Shown here: positions 12,997 through 25,999 of the stretch, in pieces
Numbering within the stretch: the stretch's first letter is position 1
How the letters are laid out: each line of letters starts with the position of its first letter
Assembly (NCBI GenBank): GCA_033239525.1
Contig: BSYO01000022.1
Location: 12,348,923-12,412,922, forward strand
DNA from: Nepenthes gracilis
Taxonomy: Eukaryota > Streptophyta > Magnoliopsida > Caryophyllales > Nepenthaceae
Reading direction: 5' to 3'
DNA: 64,000 nucleotides
Notes under the pieces: model-generated
Seen by the model: the letters and a program-made list of their open reading frames with translations, nothing else
What the model was told of the DNA's origin: nothing
Database searches by the model: none
Made by a program: the position numbers and the translations under genes

Positions 12997-15900
12997 TGTA
13001 ACGACCCGAGTTCGGATCCCCAAACTTGACCCGAATCGTCACGATGAAAATTTAAAATCATCCGATATCATCAATTATACATCATCAATAAATTCAACAT
13101 CATTAAAAATATTATTAATGAACCTCATAAATGCATCATTAATTCATTATCTATAATAGTAATAATAAATAATTTCAATAATCTCGATGTCCAAAATATC
13201 AATCATCATAATAAAAATCTAATAAACGTCTAATAGTAACAAAACCAACAAAAATCTTAAATCTCTATCCTGGGAGTTTTGATCTCTGAGATCACCTCTG
13301 CCTGGAGTGTGCACAATAACACGTGATCTTTTTTATTTTACTATCAACCTGTCTATTTTGGTGCTAATAAAATGTAAGAGTGAGCCGAATGCCCAACAAA
13401 TAAAAATAAACAATAATAGGGGAGTTCAATAAAATATTTCGGACGATAACATATTGAACAAAATTAATAATAACAGGTGATGTACTAACTACTGTCTGAG
13501 ATTCAACAAGTCGGGTCTACAATCCCAAAACCATATGAACAACTAGATATCAAGAAAGCAATAGGAATTCTATCGAATCCGATCATCAACTCAATACGAG
13601 GTCACAACAGTTTGAATGACAGAAGTCTCCATGGACCTTATTCTACCATAGTGAACCAAAGGCTGCGTATTTACACCCCTAACGGTTGGGGAGTACCACG
13701 AGGTTACTCGGTATCCATGGTATCCCCACCACCCCTACAGTTCTCCTAGAGGCTGTACCAATAATATGATCGTACCATCTCTGATACCCCTCGCCAATGA
13801 TATTCTAGACACCATCATCTACGATGGTCACTAGGCTATAAGTATCCCTTCACAATATCAATAACCTCAACCCCTCCAGTGGAATCAATATTAGAAAAGT
13901 ATAGATTACTCTACCGTCCTACGGACTCCCATACGTCCGGTTACCATAGAGTCTTCATACACTCTCCTTTACTTATCCATAATGGAATCAGTATCAGAAA
14001 GGTGTAGACCACACTAAGGTTTCGTAACCTCCCATTCGATTCAATACCTTAGTATTTTCATACGCCATCATCAACTTAGCTATAAAGTGCTAATACATGT
14101 ACGCATGCCAACAAGGTTAACACAAAGAATAATTTATCGGAATTTATCAATGAGATACAGGAATAATCAGTTAAAAGGCTATTATTACTCTTACTCATAC
14201 ACACAATATAAACATATACAGCCAACACGCATATATATACATATTCTAGCTACGTATATAAATATCTTTATATTTATATCAACACAAACATACACATCAC
14301 ACGGGCACACACTGCCCACACTCACCGCACATAGTACACTCACTTACCATGCACAGTGCACACAACAACACGTATACATACATAAATATTCACATGTACT
14401 TCCACATATACATGTATATGTATATATATACCAACTCATATACATATATATATTTATTTTCATGTATATGTTTATTTATTCATTTATTTGTGCACGTATA
14501 CATATACACCTCCAACACTCCATTCACTGTGCACCCACACACACAGCAGCTCATGTTGCTTCTCTCACACACGCACACAGCGCACACTCAGTGCCGGCCA
14601 CGGCCACACAACCCAGTAGCACGCCCACTGCCACCAAGTCCACGCACAATACTACCCACAGCTGCACACCCTGTTAACAAGCAGCACACGCACTGCAGTC
14701 TGCACACACACAGCATGCATACTCACAACACACAGCAGCCCACGCTGCTCATGCTTATTCCCACACAGGACGCACGCACGCACACACAGAGCACTATACA
14801 CACATCCAGTAGCACACTGCACCCTTATACTCACAGCTACACGCAGCAGCCCACAAGCCATATGTATAAATATTTGTATAAATATATACATAAATGTTCA
14901 CATATACACCCCACACACACACACACACACACGCATATATATATATATACCAATTCCGAATCCCTTACTCCCGGCGTCAACTGCCAGAAACCCAACGTGC
15001 TCTGTTTTTCCCCAATTCCTCACTTTGCCTCAAACTTTGGAAATGATAGCACAAAATCTCCACACGAAGCAATAGTCCACATCTAAGAATGACAGGGAAG
15101 GATTTGCTTGCGAAATAATGGGTTGGAGTCCTCTCACAGTCTCTGGGTCATTGGACCCGATTGCAACAATAGGAAACTATTTCCACGGCTGACCAAAAAT
15201 TCCCAAAATTAAGGGTACAGCATCAAAAAAAAAAAAAAATGATGCTTCGTGGCTCCAATAGATAATTTACGAAGCTCTAATTTATCATTAATCCACAAAG
15301 AGGTGGTCGTTTCTTCATCGAGCCGGAGCTCTGCATTCAGGTTCCTAAATTGTAACCCTCAATTTTCAACAGTTTCCGGCCAAATCAAGGCATGAAATCA
15401 TAGTAATGGCATCAACAAAAACAACAGAAGAATAAAATTCATGATAAAGGAGTTTTACTTGCCTCAATTTCCTCATTACACTTCGGCGTCAGCGGCAATT
15501 GCCAGAGCAGATCTTAGGTTCGTCCTCTGCCATTTTCTTTCCCTTCCCTAACCCTCATTCCACCTTCAGTAATGGAAAGGCCTGTAAGGGTTTTATCCCC
15601 CCTTTCCTTCTTCGTTATTGTCGTCCGCACCTCCTTTCTCTCCCTCCTCCTTCGTTCCTTTCACTTCCTTCCCTTTCTTTTCTCTCTTCTTTTATTTTCT
15701 TTTCTTTCCTTTCCTTTTTCTTTTCTCTTCTTTCCTTCTTTGGCCAGTCCTTCCTATCATTATTATTATTATTATTATATTTAAATAAAATTAATTTTAT
15801 AAATTACTCTAAATTAAATTAAGTGGCCCCACAAGTATTCCTAAACCCTTAATCCAAATACTCTAATTTATTAGACCCAAATATCTAAATCCAATTCAAC

Positions 15901-16016
15901 GGTCCATATATCTTAAGTTTATATTTTCAACCCGAATTATAAAATTTTATGTCTAAAATTATTGAATATAATTATCTTAACTAAATAATAAAATTAAAAT
16001 TATTTGGGGTGTTACA
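12997..16016 (-). repeat. LTR D (5' LTR in element orientation)
   Basis: It starts TGTAACGACC and ends GTGTTACA, 3020 bp. CA-rich 14290-14850, (CA)n(TA)n at 14916-14950 and pyrimidine-rich 15600-15740 tracts match LTR C. The 196- and 245-residue plus-strand frames at 14087-15086 are translations of these repeats (His/Thr/Tyr-rich) and should not be annotated as genes. Confidence 0.85.
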
Positions 16017-16189
16017 GCTACGGCATGAGTGGGGATGGCAGTCTGTCAGGTGCAATCTGTCAAGCGCAATAATTGGCTGCCTTGGATAGACGTACCGTGC
16101 CCTTCTGAGGGGATGCGTGTCATGGCCATCATTCGGGGTGACCTTCGCGTTTTCCCATGCAATGCTGCTTGGCCTTCCCAAACGTTGCC

Positions 16190-17207
16190 TATTTAAAGGG
16201 CGCTTCTTCCCATTCTTCACACGTTTTCATTCGTTTGCTCAGGTATGATGAAGAAGAAGAGCTCTCCTTCTTCATCCATTCGCCAGAAAGAAAGTGACAT
16301 TAAGTGAGTTCTCTCGGTGGGCACCATCGTTGCTCTGAGGGTTGAGTACCACATTCTGAGTGACTAGGTCCATCTCCATCCTGGTGAGGGCGTAGGGTGA
16401 ATGCGCCCCCGAGGGCCTCATCATTGTGTAATGAGCACCACTTGTGAGGCGGACTTCGTTTTCCAATGGAGTTGGACCTATATGGGATCTTTGAGGCGCT
16501 TAATGTTCTTATAGCTCATCTTCACCCCAACACCATCTGCTATTTGGTGACTATGTGCGTCTTCGTTAGACTTAACAGTGGTGGGTTTGGCCCACACTTG
16601 CTGAAGGTAATTTATCACCTTGCCCAATTGGAGGATCGACTTTCAATGTCTCCTCCTACGGGTTTCAATTTTCAGGGTACGAACCCCGATTTGGTGAAGA
16701 ATTGGAAGGATCATTTCTTCTTCCTAACACTCCCTCTAGAGTGGGAGTTCTTGTCCGTGTGGGGTCCCGTGAGCAACTTCTTCTCCAGAAGCGTGAGCGA
16801 GGAGGAGGTGAGGCAGCCAAAAGATCTGATTAGTAATATACGGGCTGCGATAGAGATGTTTGCCACCCACGGGTACTACTTGACCCTGAGATGTTCGCTG
16901 CTGTTGGGTGGGCACGCACGAGTAGCGGCGTGGTGGCTACTGCCCAGAAGAAGAGGGCCAAAGCCTTGGTCATGAGAGAGTTACTAAGGGAGTCACCCAA
17001 GTAGAGCGGCTCGTCACTATCGCTAGAGCATTCTTCGGATGAGGACATGGCGGCCTTGAAGAGGTTGAGAGGAGCCGACGACACTGCTAATAGGGGGCCC
17101 TGATATTGTTGGTCGTGTCGGGCCAATCCGTCGGGTCTACTCTGACAACGCCCGCTGTGGCCACTGTTGCTGCACATTTTGGACCACAGTACCAAAGGCT
17201 CCACCAT
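16190..17207 (+). pseudogene. Antisense unit 2 of the Tat module, copy 1 (Transposase_28-like protein)
   Basis: TATA-like 'gcctatttaaaggg' (16188-16200) precedes ATGs at 16245 and 16248 (MMKKKSSPSSS...), with a stop after about 20 codons. A 169-codon open stretch at 16466-16975 follows: 'LYGIFEALNVLIAHLHPN', then 'DLVKNWKDHFFFLTLPLEW'. This order of a short N-terminal block and a NWK..FFF..W block resembles the plant 'putative gypsy type transposon' domain (Pfam Transposase_28). After a frameshift the C-terminal acidic motif (SSDEDMAALKRLR) appears near 17030-17070. The minus strand of 37142-36333 is clearly homologous. The unit ends at a microsatellite, where the element is truncated. Confidence 0.68.
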
Positions 17208-17220
17208 GCATAATAACTAT

Positions 17221-17240
17221 GTTTCTCTCCCTCCCTCCCT

Positions 17241-17271
<31 letters not shown>
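17221..17271. repeat. (TCCC)n(CT)n microsatellite
   Basis: A run of CTCC units grades into CT units. It marks the point where homology to the Tat antisense module stops. A shorter CT run lies at 17825-17843. Confidence 0.9.
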
Positions 17272-19588
17272 ATGATTTACTTTAGTTGGACATTTGTGAT
17301 TTGAATGTGACACATAAATTTAATAACTTGAGGTCGAGTATGTTACTGAGCCAATCCAATTAACATATCTTTAAGGTCTTTATTATGATACGAAGAATAT
17401 TATTTATATGGATAGAATTTTGAGGTAATTATTCTATATTAGTTCTAAAAAATTACAAATAATACTGATTAAATAGTTAGATTAAATTATCTTAATGCGT
17501 ATTTTGTTTTTTTTTCCCTAAATTAAAAACATAGTTATATTTATAAACGTATAAATTGTCCACCCCAGCTTTTCAAAGCTAAACATGCCTTTATTTTATA
17601 ATCTTCTTTACAATATTCTATATGATAAAATGGATGTACAAAATAAAAAAAAGTTAGAAGATATCAATTACATCAATGATGATTTAGGGCATCATGATTA
17701 AGAGCAAAGTCATCGGACAAAAATCTTTTGAAGGCATCCATCAACCTGTGAAAAGATTAAAAAGGAAAATGGACAGGGAAAGCCATTGATTAATTTCCAT
17801 TATATCATACGTGGGAGTCCATTTTCTCTCTCTCTCTCTCTCTTTCTTTACCTGCTTCTTTCTCAGTTACTTTTCTTAATTTCTAGTTAATTTTCAGTAA
17901 TACGTGACAGTGATGATCGGAAGCATGGCAACTGTAGCCGAAAGTGAGCAAGCATATGATTTCTTTCCAACAATTCTTAACGATAAGGCAGCAGATTAAT
18001 TAATTGAAATTTAAAGAAAATAAAAATAATAAAATAATAATCTATTTGCATTAATTTCCAAAAAATACACATGTTTATACAAATTAAATTTGATGGGCAA
18101 GGTTTGATTTTCCATTGGATAATAATGTTAACTGAAGATAGAAAATGATTTTAAGCTTTGATTAAAGTGGTATGCTCCGGCTTTTAGATCCGTATGAACA
18201 TTGGATCTACACGCACAACAAATGAAATGTTTATTGCCCGATATCATATAATTCATTATTAAATATTCGGAAATTTGTTTTTGTAGAAATATAAAAGAAA
18301 AGATGGAGAAAGATTTGTGTATTTTATTTGTGTATGCAACTGTATAATGGGTAATTATTTTATAGGAAAATAATGGAACCTAAATAAATAATAATAATAA
18401 TAATTATTATAATTATATAAATAATTTAAACTAGAAAATATCAATCCTCTAAATTAGTAGAAATCAGGTGAAGTTGGAAGGCAACATCATAGAGTAAATG
18501 TGTCAATTGACGAGAAAATCTCAAATAAATTTAGCATTTTAAAATTTATGAAGGAGGTTCTAAATAAATGAAGAAATAAATGTGTTAATAAATCAGAAAA
18601 GGATCTTACAATGAGTTTTTTTTCCGTTTCTCTAAGCATTCATTGAACTCTTTAAATGTTTATTTATCTATTTTTATGGGTTTCAGTTTCTTTTTATTGA
18701 TGTATTATTAAAACATATGACCAATGACAAAAACATATACTTATTGCACCTAAGTATTATAATCGATACAATTCAAAATAATCTCAATAGGGCGAGTAAT
18801 ATCATTTAAAATAAACATAATAATGCTAACTAAATGAATAGATCGAAAAAGTTGTTGAAGGGTTACTGAAAAATTTACAAAAAATAAACCAAAAGTTACC
18901 GAAAGATGCCAAGAATTCACTAAAAGGGTTGCCAAAAATGCAGCTGAAAAGATGCCAGAGGTCGGCGGTAGTTGATGGCAGGCGAAGGCATTTGGTGGCA
19001 GCCGGGGGTAGCAGGCTGGATTCCTGGAAGGCTTGAAGTACCGGCCCTCGGATTCGGTCTGGGTGATGTGCCGTTGGATGATAGTCTAAGGAGCTTTAGG
19101 CTTCCGTGACTGGTCCGTTGGAAGTGGGTCGACGAGATTGGGTTGCTGGCAGGTGAATGGGCAATAGTCTGATTAATTAAAATGACGCGTTTAATCAATT
19201 AAGTGTTAGAAACTCGTTTTGGCAATCTGCTTGAGCTAAGCCGAAGTGGGGCGTTTTCGAGGAAAGACGACACAAAGTCAGCGTTTTGCTTCGTCCCCTT
19301 CAGACAACAAAGTGCATAGCATTGGCAATGTACGCTATGACAACAAGGGACGAGCTTGGAATGAACAATGAGCAGACAGTACATCGAACCCCATGAATGA
19401 GAATAGTGACTGGATTTAAATAAGTAACACATATTAGAATATGTTTGATAAATTAGGCACTAATACTATACAAAATTATAAAAAAGATAGATAGTTCTTG
19501 TGTGAAAAAAATATTAGGTCAGTTTAAATTTGTTCTTCCCATATCGGGGAGATTGAGATAGGAAGTTTGTAGTCATTTTTGGGATGTG
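17272..19588. other. Non-coding AT-rich interval
   Basis: No gene, RNA or clear transposon terminus was found. The 18940-19430 part is more GC-rich and yields two unsupported minus-strand frames (18920-19198, 19199-19432) with no recognisable domain. Confidence 0.5.
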
Positions 19589-19593
19589 CTCTC

Positions 19594-19929
19594 GGTTTAT
19601 CATTCAGTATTGAACAATTATGGTCAATATTAATGGTTGTAACCAGTTAATAACACTCCACAATTAACTCTTCATTAATTCTTGTTGGTAACGCCTCTAC
19701 AAGATAATTGATGAAATTATCTTTAAATAAGTAGATTATTGATTTTGTCCCTGAGCCACTTCTCTGAAAACACACCATCGAAGAAGAGAACTTGGGTTTG
19801 AAAGTTTCAAAACTGTGAAACAGAATAGAAGAAAATCAGAGCAGGCAATGGCGGGAGGTTAGTGATTCTTCATTTTATTCCGCATTTTGGTTATTTTTTT
19901 GGTTGATTAGGCCGGTTTAATATCTAACA
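19594..19929 (+). repeat. 5' LTR of copia element 1
   Basis: 336 bp. It matches 23787-24128 through 'gcctctacaagataattgat', 'ggcaatggcgggaggtt' and the end 'ggccggtttaatatctaaca'. Confidence 0.88.
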
Positions 19930-22900
19930 TTTGGTATTAGGGCTATTAAACATCTCTATCTTGAATCTGTTCTGCATTTTTTTATTTTTTATTTTTTAAA
20001 ATTTTTTTAAAGTTTTAATTTTTGTGAAGATTTGATGAAAAATAATGTCAAAAATCATTAGAAATTTGATTTTCAATATTTTCATATATTTTACATTAAT
20101 TTTGGTATAAAAATGGTAGAGTTTTCATTTTAGTATTGAACTTTAATGACGTCATTTGGTCAATATTAAAAAAATTTTTGGCATTTGTATGTAACCCGGG
20201 ACCTCATGTTGATAACACTTTATATATGTGGCTGTATATTATTTATGCTTTTTTGTGCATTAGGTTGTGTGTGTGTATGTGTTTAATATCTAGTAATTAA
20301 TATAATTTAATTAATTAGATATTGGTCACAACGCTCTTAATTAATAAAATTATATTTTGTTATCAAATTATGATAAAAGGATATTAATTGTGACTAATTA
20401 TTTTTTTAATATAATAAAATTCATCAGAAAATTTTATTATATTAAAATAAGATAAATATTAAATTATTTTTCTTAATTTACCCACAAGGATTAAGAATTA
20501 GAATATAATTTAATAGTTTTATTATTAAATTTTGAATCTAGTTGAATTAAAAATTTAGTTAGTGCCAATTGATTCATAGTAGATATACTTTATATTGGTA
20601 AAAAACATACCATCATTTTATTATTTGAAGAGTAATTTTATTTTTATATAATTGTAGAATCATTAATCTTTACGATATTAGATTTGAAAGAATTCTTCTC
20701 CATTTAGGGTGAATAGACATTGATTATATTATAAGAAAAGATGAACCACCCGCTCTTACTAAAATCAACACTCCAATTGATGTAACTCTTTATCAAATGG
20801 GAGGGAGGATATTTATAAAGATAAAAATTTTCTTAATAAATCTATAAAATTTTATTAACACCCTAATTATGAAGTTTTTCATCTTTAGGCTCACAAATTT
20901 GGCACATTATATAAATTACTAAAAATTTTTTATGTTTGAATCTTTCAGATACTATATTTTAAAAACGTACCCATTACAATATGGACCTTTCAAATTTTTT
21001 TATAATATACATAAGGATAAATGGTCAATTAATAGACTTATGACCATATGTCTTCAAGAAGAATAAATGCTTATGATGAAACAAAGTAAAAGTGTATTTA
21101 TGGTTAAAGAAGGAAAGAATAAAACTATTAAAAAGAATGGCTATTAAACATCTCCAGTATTTCTTTTTGCAAAAAGAAGGGACACGTCAAGAAAGATTGT
21201 GTCAAATATGAAAATTAGCTTGAGAAAAATGTAATCTATCTCTTTTTTTATTTTTTATTTTTTAAAATTTTTTTTAAAGTTTTAATTTTTATGAGGATTT
21301 GATGAAAATAAAATAATCGGAATATGCAATTTAATTTTTAGTAGTGGTTTTATTTTGTGTTTAGAAAAGACATTTTATATTCGAAATTTTTCTAGAAATT
21401 TGATATCAGTTTCAAGACTTGTACCTTTTAGATATTCCATTATATTTTTAGACACATCTTTTAATTTATATTATATGTCTGATATTATTAAAAATGGTAT
21501 ATTGTCTGGTAGTCTTTATTAATCAAATTTATAAAATAATGCCTCTTATAATATTATACATATTGATACTGACATTAAGTGATATGTTGTGAATGAAGAT
21601 TTCTCTATATTGTGTGGTATAGGAGATTAAGTCATATTTCTATTGAAATAATTAAAAGTCTAGTAAATGATGGAGTATATAGTACTCTAAATTTTACTGA
21701 TTTTAAAATTTAGGATTGTATTGAAGACGTATAAATATTAACTCATACTGATCACAAAATATTTTAACATTTATAAATAATGTCATTTGTTTCATAATAA
21801 GTATGAAGTGTTAGATACAGTAGAAGCAGCAGTAATTAAATAAATATTAAAGATGGATTGGCATTTGTATACTCCGATTCCTATTAGTAGAAGGAAAGAA
21901 AGGAAGGATACTGATATGGTATGGAGTATACCCATGATCCTCATGTTCGGTATATATATTAAATTGTGAACAAAGCGGTTTTAAAACTCACCATTGAGTT
22001 ATGGAAATGTTAAAAAGCAGTTTACTGCTGCACTGGACGAAATAAGAGTTTATAATTTTGTTGTTGCTTTATAGCATTATGTGGCTGTTAATGACTTAAT
22101 AAGTGAAAGTAAGCGATCCAAAAATATAATTTTTATTTATGATTTTCAATATTTTTTATATTAGGTTGTTGTGAACACAACACTCCTCAAGATTAAGTGT
22201 TTAACAATCTAATAATTAATATAATTTAGTTAATTAGATACTCCTATTATGAATGATGATACAATATTGAGAAGGTCTACTAGAATAAGAAGATCAATAA
22301 TTAATAAAATTATATTTTATTTAGTAAAAAATATGGACGTTTTTACAATATGAGTTATAAATAATATGGTACAATGTCATAAGGAATTCCATGAGTAGTA
22401 ATAATTTGAGATCATATCTATAATGGCCTTAATACAAAATTTATAGTCCATGTTAATGGACTTTTTTTGTATCCAAAAAGATTATCTTCGAATTAACACT
22501 CCATAATATAACTCTAAATGGTCCATTAAGTTCTCTCTAGTGATGGTGAGCAATTGGTATATAAACTCAAGAAATCCATACAAGATAATTGGTATTTAAA
22601 ATTTAATGATATTATTATTTTTTTGAAGAAAAAATAAGGGTGAAAGTAAAATTTATTTTTTATTTTGTATTGGATATTTTATTTGTATTCAATGATAAAA
22701 ATTTACTATATGAGGTGAAATAATTTCTTTCAAATAAATTTAAAATGAAATATATAGTCAATATATCTTATATTGTTTGTATTAAGAAAATACACCATCG
22801 AGGTATTTTAAGAAGAGAATTTTTGGGCATGCATCCATTAAGGACTGTAGAGTTCAATTTGAACCAATGCCCAAAAAATAATTTTGAATGGGAACAAATG

Positions 22901-23786
22901 AAAAATATTTCATATGCTTTTGCTATTAAAAGTTTGATGTATGCTCAAATATATATAAGATCTGACATCGTATTTACAATTGGAATGTTAGAAAAATTTG
23001 TATAAATTATTGGCAATGAAAGTGATGAGGGAGGTTTGTGATTGGCAATCTAAAAATATTAGGTTACTCGATTTAGATTTTATTTTATTCACGTAAATCA
23101 ATTTCTGATTATATATTTATTTTGGTTGATAGGCAAGGCGTTGGTTTAATATCCAACATTGCCCAAAGTATGGTGTATGGATGAGGAATTTCATATCTGG
23201 GTTTAGAATGGTGGATTCCATTTTAAGACCATTGAAAATATATTGTGACAATTCAACTGCTATTTTTCTGGCTAAAAACAATAAAAGTAACAGTCGAAGT
23301 AAATATATCGACATTTAATTTTTATCAATAAATGAGCGCATTAAAGAAAAAAAAAATTGCTATTGAGTATATTACTACTGAATTGTTAATCGTTGATGTT
23401 TTGATAAAAGGCATACCATCATTGAAATTTAAGGATCATTAAATTAGAATGGGATTAAATTCCATAATTTGATGTTTATTGTATAGACAATAATATTTAA
23501 TAAAATTCCTATTTATTTGTGATGTTTCTCAAAATTTTGTGTACATATTAGTAAATTATTTTGATAATATCATCATTTATTGGACAAAGAATAAATATAA
23601 GATTTATTCATAAAATAACATTATCATATTCGAATATATCTTGAGAAATATAATATATTGTAATATACCGATGGTACTACTCATTAATAGAGGACTTATC
23701 GCCATGATTCACGTATTTATTTCTTAAGATTGAGGATTGATGGGTTTGGTTATCATATTAAGTAAAATATGGACCAAGTGGGAGAA
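19930..23786 (+). pseudogene. gag-pol remnant of copia element 1
   Basis: A gag zinc-knuckle remnant lies at about 21160-21215 ('CKKKGHVKKDC', first Cys lost). A reverse-transcriptase C-terminal piece lies at 22840-23005 ('NQCPKNNFEWEQMKNISYAF', 'SLMYAQIYIRSDI'). An RNase H piece lies at 23170-23450 ('IYCDNSTAIFLAKNN', then a Ser-Arg-Ser-Lys-Tyr-Ile-Asp-Ile block). Protease and integrase are not recognisable. Numerous stops and indels make it non-functional. The part between RT and RNase H is shortened and holds a 16-bp match to the LTR end (23143-23158). Confidence 0.78.
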
Positions 23787-24128
23787 TGTTAACCGTTCAA
23801 TTTCAAAATTGAACAATTATGGTCCATGTTAATGGTTGTAACCGGTTGATAACACTCCATAATTAACTCTCCATTAATTCTAGTTGGTAGCGCCTCTACA
23901 AGATAATTGATGGAATTATCTTTAAATAAGTAGGTTATTAGTTTTGTGCCTCAGCTACTTCTTTGAAAATACAACATCGAAGAAGAGAATTTGGGCATGG
24001 ATGTTTCAAAATCGTGAAACAGAGCAGAAGAAAATCAGAGTAGGCAATGGCGGGAGGTTGGTGATTCTTCGTTTTATACCGCATTTTAGTTATTTTTTTG
24101 GTTAATTAGGCCGGTTTAATATCCAACA
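23787..24128 (+). repeat. 3' LTR of copia element 1
   Basis: 342 bp, from TGTTAACCG to TATCCAACA with canonical TG...CA ends. It has a short inverted repeat near the start ('ttcaatttcaaaattgaa'). Confidence 0.9.
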
Positions 24129-24133
24129 CTCTC

Positions 24134-25174
24134 CCCCGGACTTGTGCATGTATTAATAGTGCTCTCATTGAGACCGATTATGACCCGGAGAGGGCTACCT
24201 GCGGAAGGTTTTGACCGAAATGGTTAAGACGTTCTTTTGGGGTTTACTCTCTTTCGATACTTGTGCACGCACTAAAATTACAAAAGTTCTAATAATTATT
24301 ATTATAATAAATAATCTATACTAAAAGATAACAATAATCTAATTTTTTAAAAAAATATTATATATATCATAATACATATAAATAATTTAAATTAGAAGTT
24401 ATCAATCTTTTAAATTATAAACAATATTATATAATATTCTAATAGTTCTCCACAATTCGATCGAGGGGAGATTATTAACCCACTATAGAACAAACTGTGC
24501 ACATAATAAAATATTATTTTAAGTCAATGATTGAGAACTAGAGTTATAGCTTAAATGAGTTAAAAATATACACTTATTATAAATTTATTAGCTTATCTTT
24601 TGGGTTGTCAACTATGAAAGAATGCAACTGGCACCCCAAGTCGTGTCACTATAATAATCATTTAAATCTTTAATCTGTTTACTTTACAGAAAAAAAAAAT
24701 TATAAAGCATGTGATAAAAAGGTACATAGTTGACTGCAATAAAAGAGGTGGGGACCCTAAAATGAACAAATTTAATTTTGTCATAGGTGGAAAATATGAG
24801 GTAAAATTTATTTATCCAACTATTTTATATTGGTCTGTTATTATTAATAAATGACAGTTATTAAGTGTGTTTTAAAAATAGTCTCCTAATATCAGTTATT
24901 AAACATATTTGACTATAACAGGGAATGGGACAGGGGGACTCTAAATTAAAAATTAAATGTACCCAATAAATGAATCAAACTTATTTAGTAGTGAAACTTA
25001 GGAAATTTCTTTTAATCTTAGGCTAGTAGTAAATTTACTCTTGGCCTTAAAAATGGCCCCTCAAAGCTTTATTAACTAAAAAATGATATAGCTTTATAAA
25101 TTACAAAAAAAAATGGAATTAATTTTCTTTGAGAAGCATACTTATGTTATTTATTGGATAAAAAAGTATCTAAT
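24134..25174. repeat. Non-coding; 24425-25174 is the right copy of the duplicated flank, part 1
   Basis: 24134-24424 holds nothing I recognise. From 24425 the sequence follows 160-810 closely, with an extra block of about 140 bp around 24920-25070. It stops at the Tat LTR. The duplicated sequence resumes at 51504. Confidence 0.75.
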
Positions 25175-25993
25175 TGTTGGGTCTAACTCGGGAATGGGCC
25201 ATGAGCAGCAAGGTTGAAGCCCCAGTGAAGCCCAAAGAGTCCTGGCAAGTGGCTCATGTGGCATCCCAAAGTAGCGGCCAATGAGCGCATCTCTACAACC
25301 CGCTAACGCGATTGCAGGCAGTAGGGGTCAACCCAGAGGATGCTAGCCAATGGGGAACAAAGTAAATGTTGGCCAGCTGTAGCGTGTGCCCTCCAACAGT
25401 CTCCCAACCAATCCAAGCAAGTTCAAATGGACTCGTGCCAGCCACGGTTGGCGACAGTCTCCATGCCACCACAAGGCGACAACAGATACCACTGGCCGCC
25501 GCTAGTGGTCAGCGGTGAGCAAATCTCGACTTGCCACATTTCAGAGACTCTCGAGCCCAATGTCCTCTACCATGGAGCTTATAAATATCCCTTTTTTCAA
25601 CGTGGAAAGGAGATCCTCAATCTATCGAAGACGATTGATCTTTAAAGCCTCCATCAAGTAGCCATAGTGAGCTACTTCCTGTAGTGCAAACCAAGGAGCT
25701 CAGCCTCCCACAATCGCTCAATGCACCTTGCATCTTTGCATCCTCACATCCCCTACTGCATTTTTACTTACACTCCTGCATCTTTCCGTTTATGGGAAAA
25801 GATTTTTGATTTGAGCATCGGACTATTTTTGGTAGAAAAACATTCTATCGACCTTTGATATCTTGTTTGTAACTTGTGTTGTGCAGAGCCTAAGTTGAAG
25901 AGAGTGGAGACCAGACCTGTTTGAGATTTGACCCAATCGTGGAATCCGAAGGCTCCCTAATCTGGCAAAGAACTCAAACCAGGGGACGCAACA
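25175..25993 (+). repeat. 5' LTR of the Tat-type element
   Basis: 819 bp, TGTTGGGTCTAAC...GACGCAACA. It contains a promoter-like 'gagcttataaatatccc' near 25577-25593. It matches 50682-51499 throughout. Confidence 0.92.
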
Positions 25994-25999
25994 TTGGCG

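Larger units (their letters stand above)
8346..16016 (-). mobile_element. Rearranged long-LTR gypsy element with 3 kb LTRs and 356-bp interior; TSD gctgc/gctac
   Basis: The order is a partial LTR (8346-9600), a full LTR (9601-12640), a 356-bp interior and a full LTR (12997-16016). The outer flanks gctgc (8341-8345) and gctac (16017-16021) form a TSD with one mismatch, so the whole block behaves as one insertion. The primer site lies next to the right LTR and the polypurine tract next to the middle LTR, so the element runs on the minus strand. It has no coding capacity. Long frames in its LTRs come from CA and TA repeats. Confidence 0.8.
1430..17210 (-). mobile_element. Truncated Tat-type Ty3/gypsy element, minus-oriented, with antisense gene module and nested insertions
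   Basis: A minus-oriented LTR at 1430-2400 is followed by plus-strand reading frames at 2650-3540, 7042-8345 and 16017-17207. They match, in order, the minus-strand frames of the 25-51 kb element (50.4-49.4, 38.9-36.3 kb). Relative to the LTR they lie antisense between pol and the 3' LTR, an arrangement known for Tat-lineage elements. No gag or pol remains: homology stops near 17210 at a CT microsatellite. Two long-LTR gypsy insertions (3540-7041 and 8346-16016) split the module. The left boundary is good to about 10 bp; the inner LTR boundary is approximate. Confidence 0.75.
19589..24133 (+). mobile_element. Decayed Ty1/copia element with short LTRs, TSD CTCTC
   Basis: LTRs at 19594-19929 and 23787-24128 flank about 3.86 kb. 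CTCTC at 19589-19593 and 24129-24133 is a perfect TSD. A degenerate primer site ('tggtattagggc', 19932-19943) and the copia polypurine tract 'caagtgggagaa' (23775-23786) set the + orientation. The left LTR has lost its TG start ('ggtttatc' instead of 'tgttaacc'). The interior is full of stops. Confidence 0.85.

Noticed and set aside
14087..15086. Long plus-strand frames (196 and 245 codons) rich in His, Thr and Tyr
   Set aside because: They are translations of CA/TA microsatellite sequence inside LTR D. The matching region in LTR C gives a different, shorter frame (171 codons), so there is no coding constraint.
18920..19432. Two adjacent minus-strand frames in a GC-richer patch
   Set aside because: No recognisable domain, splice structure or duplicate; most likely chance frames in intergenic DNA.
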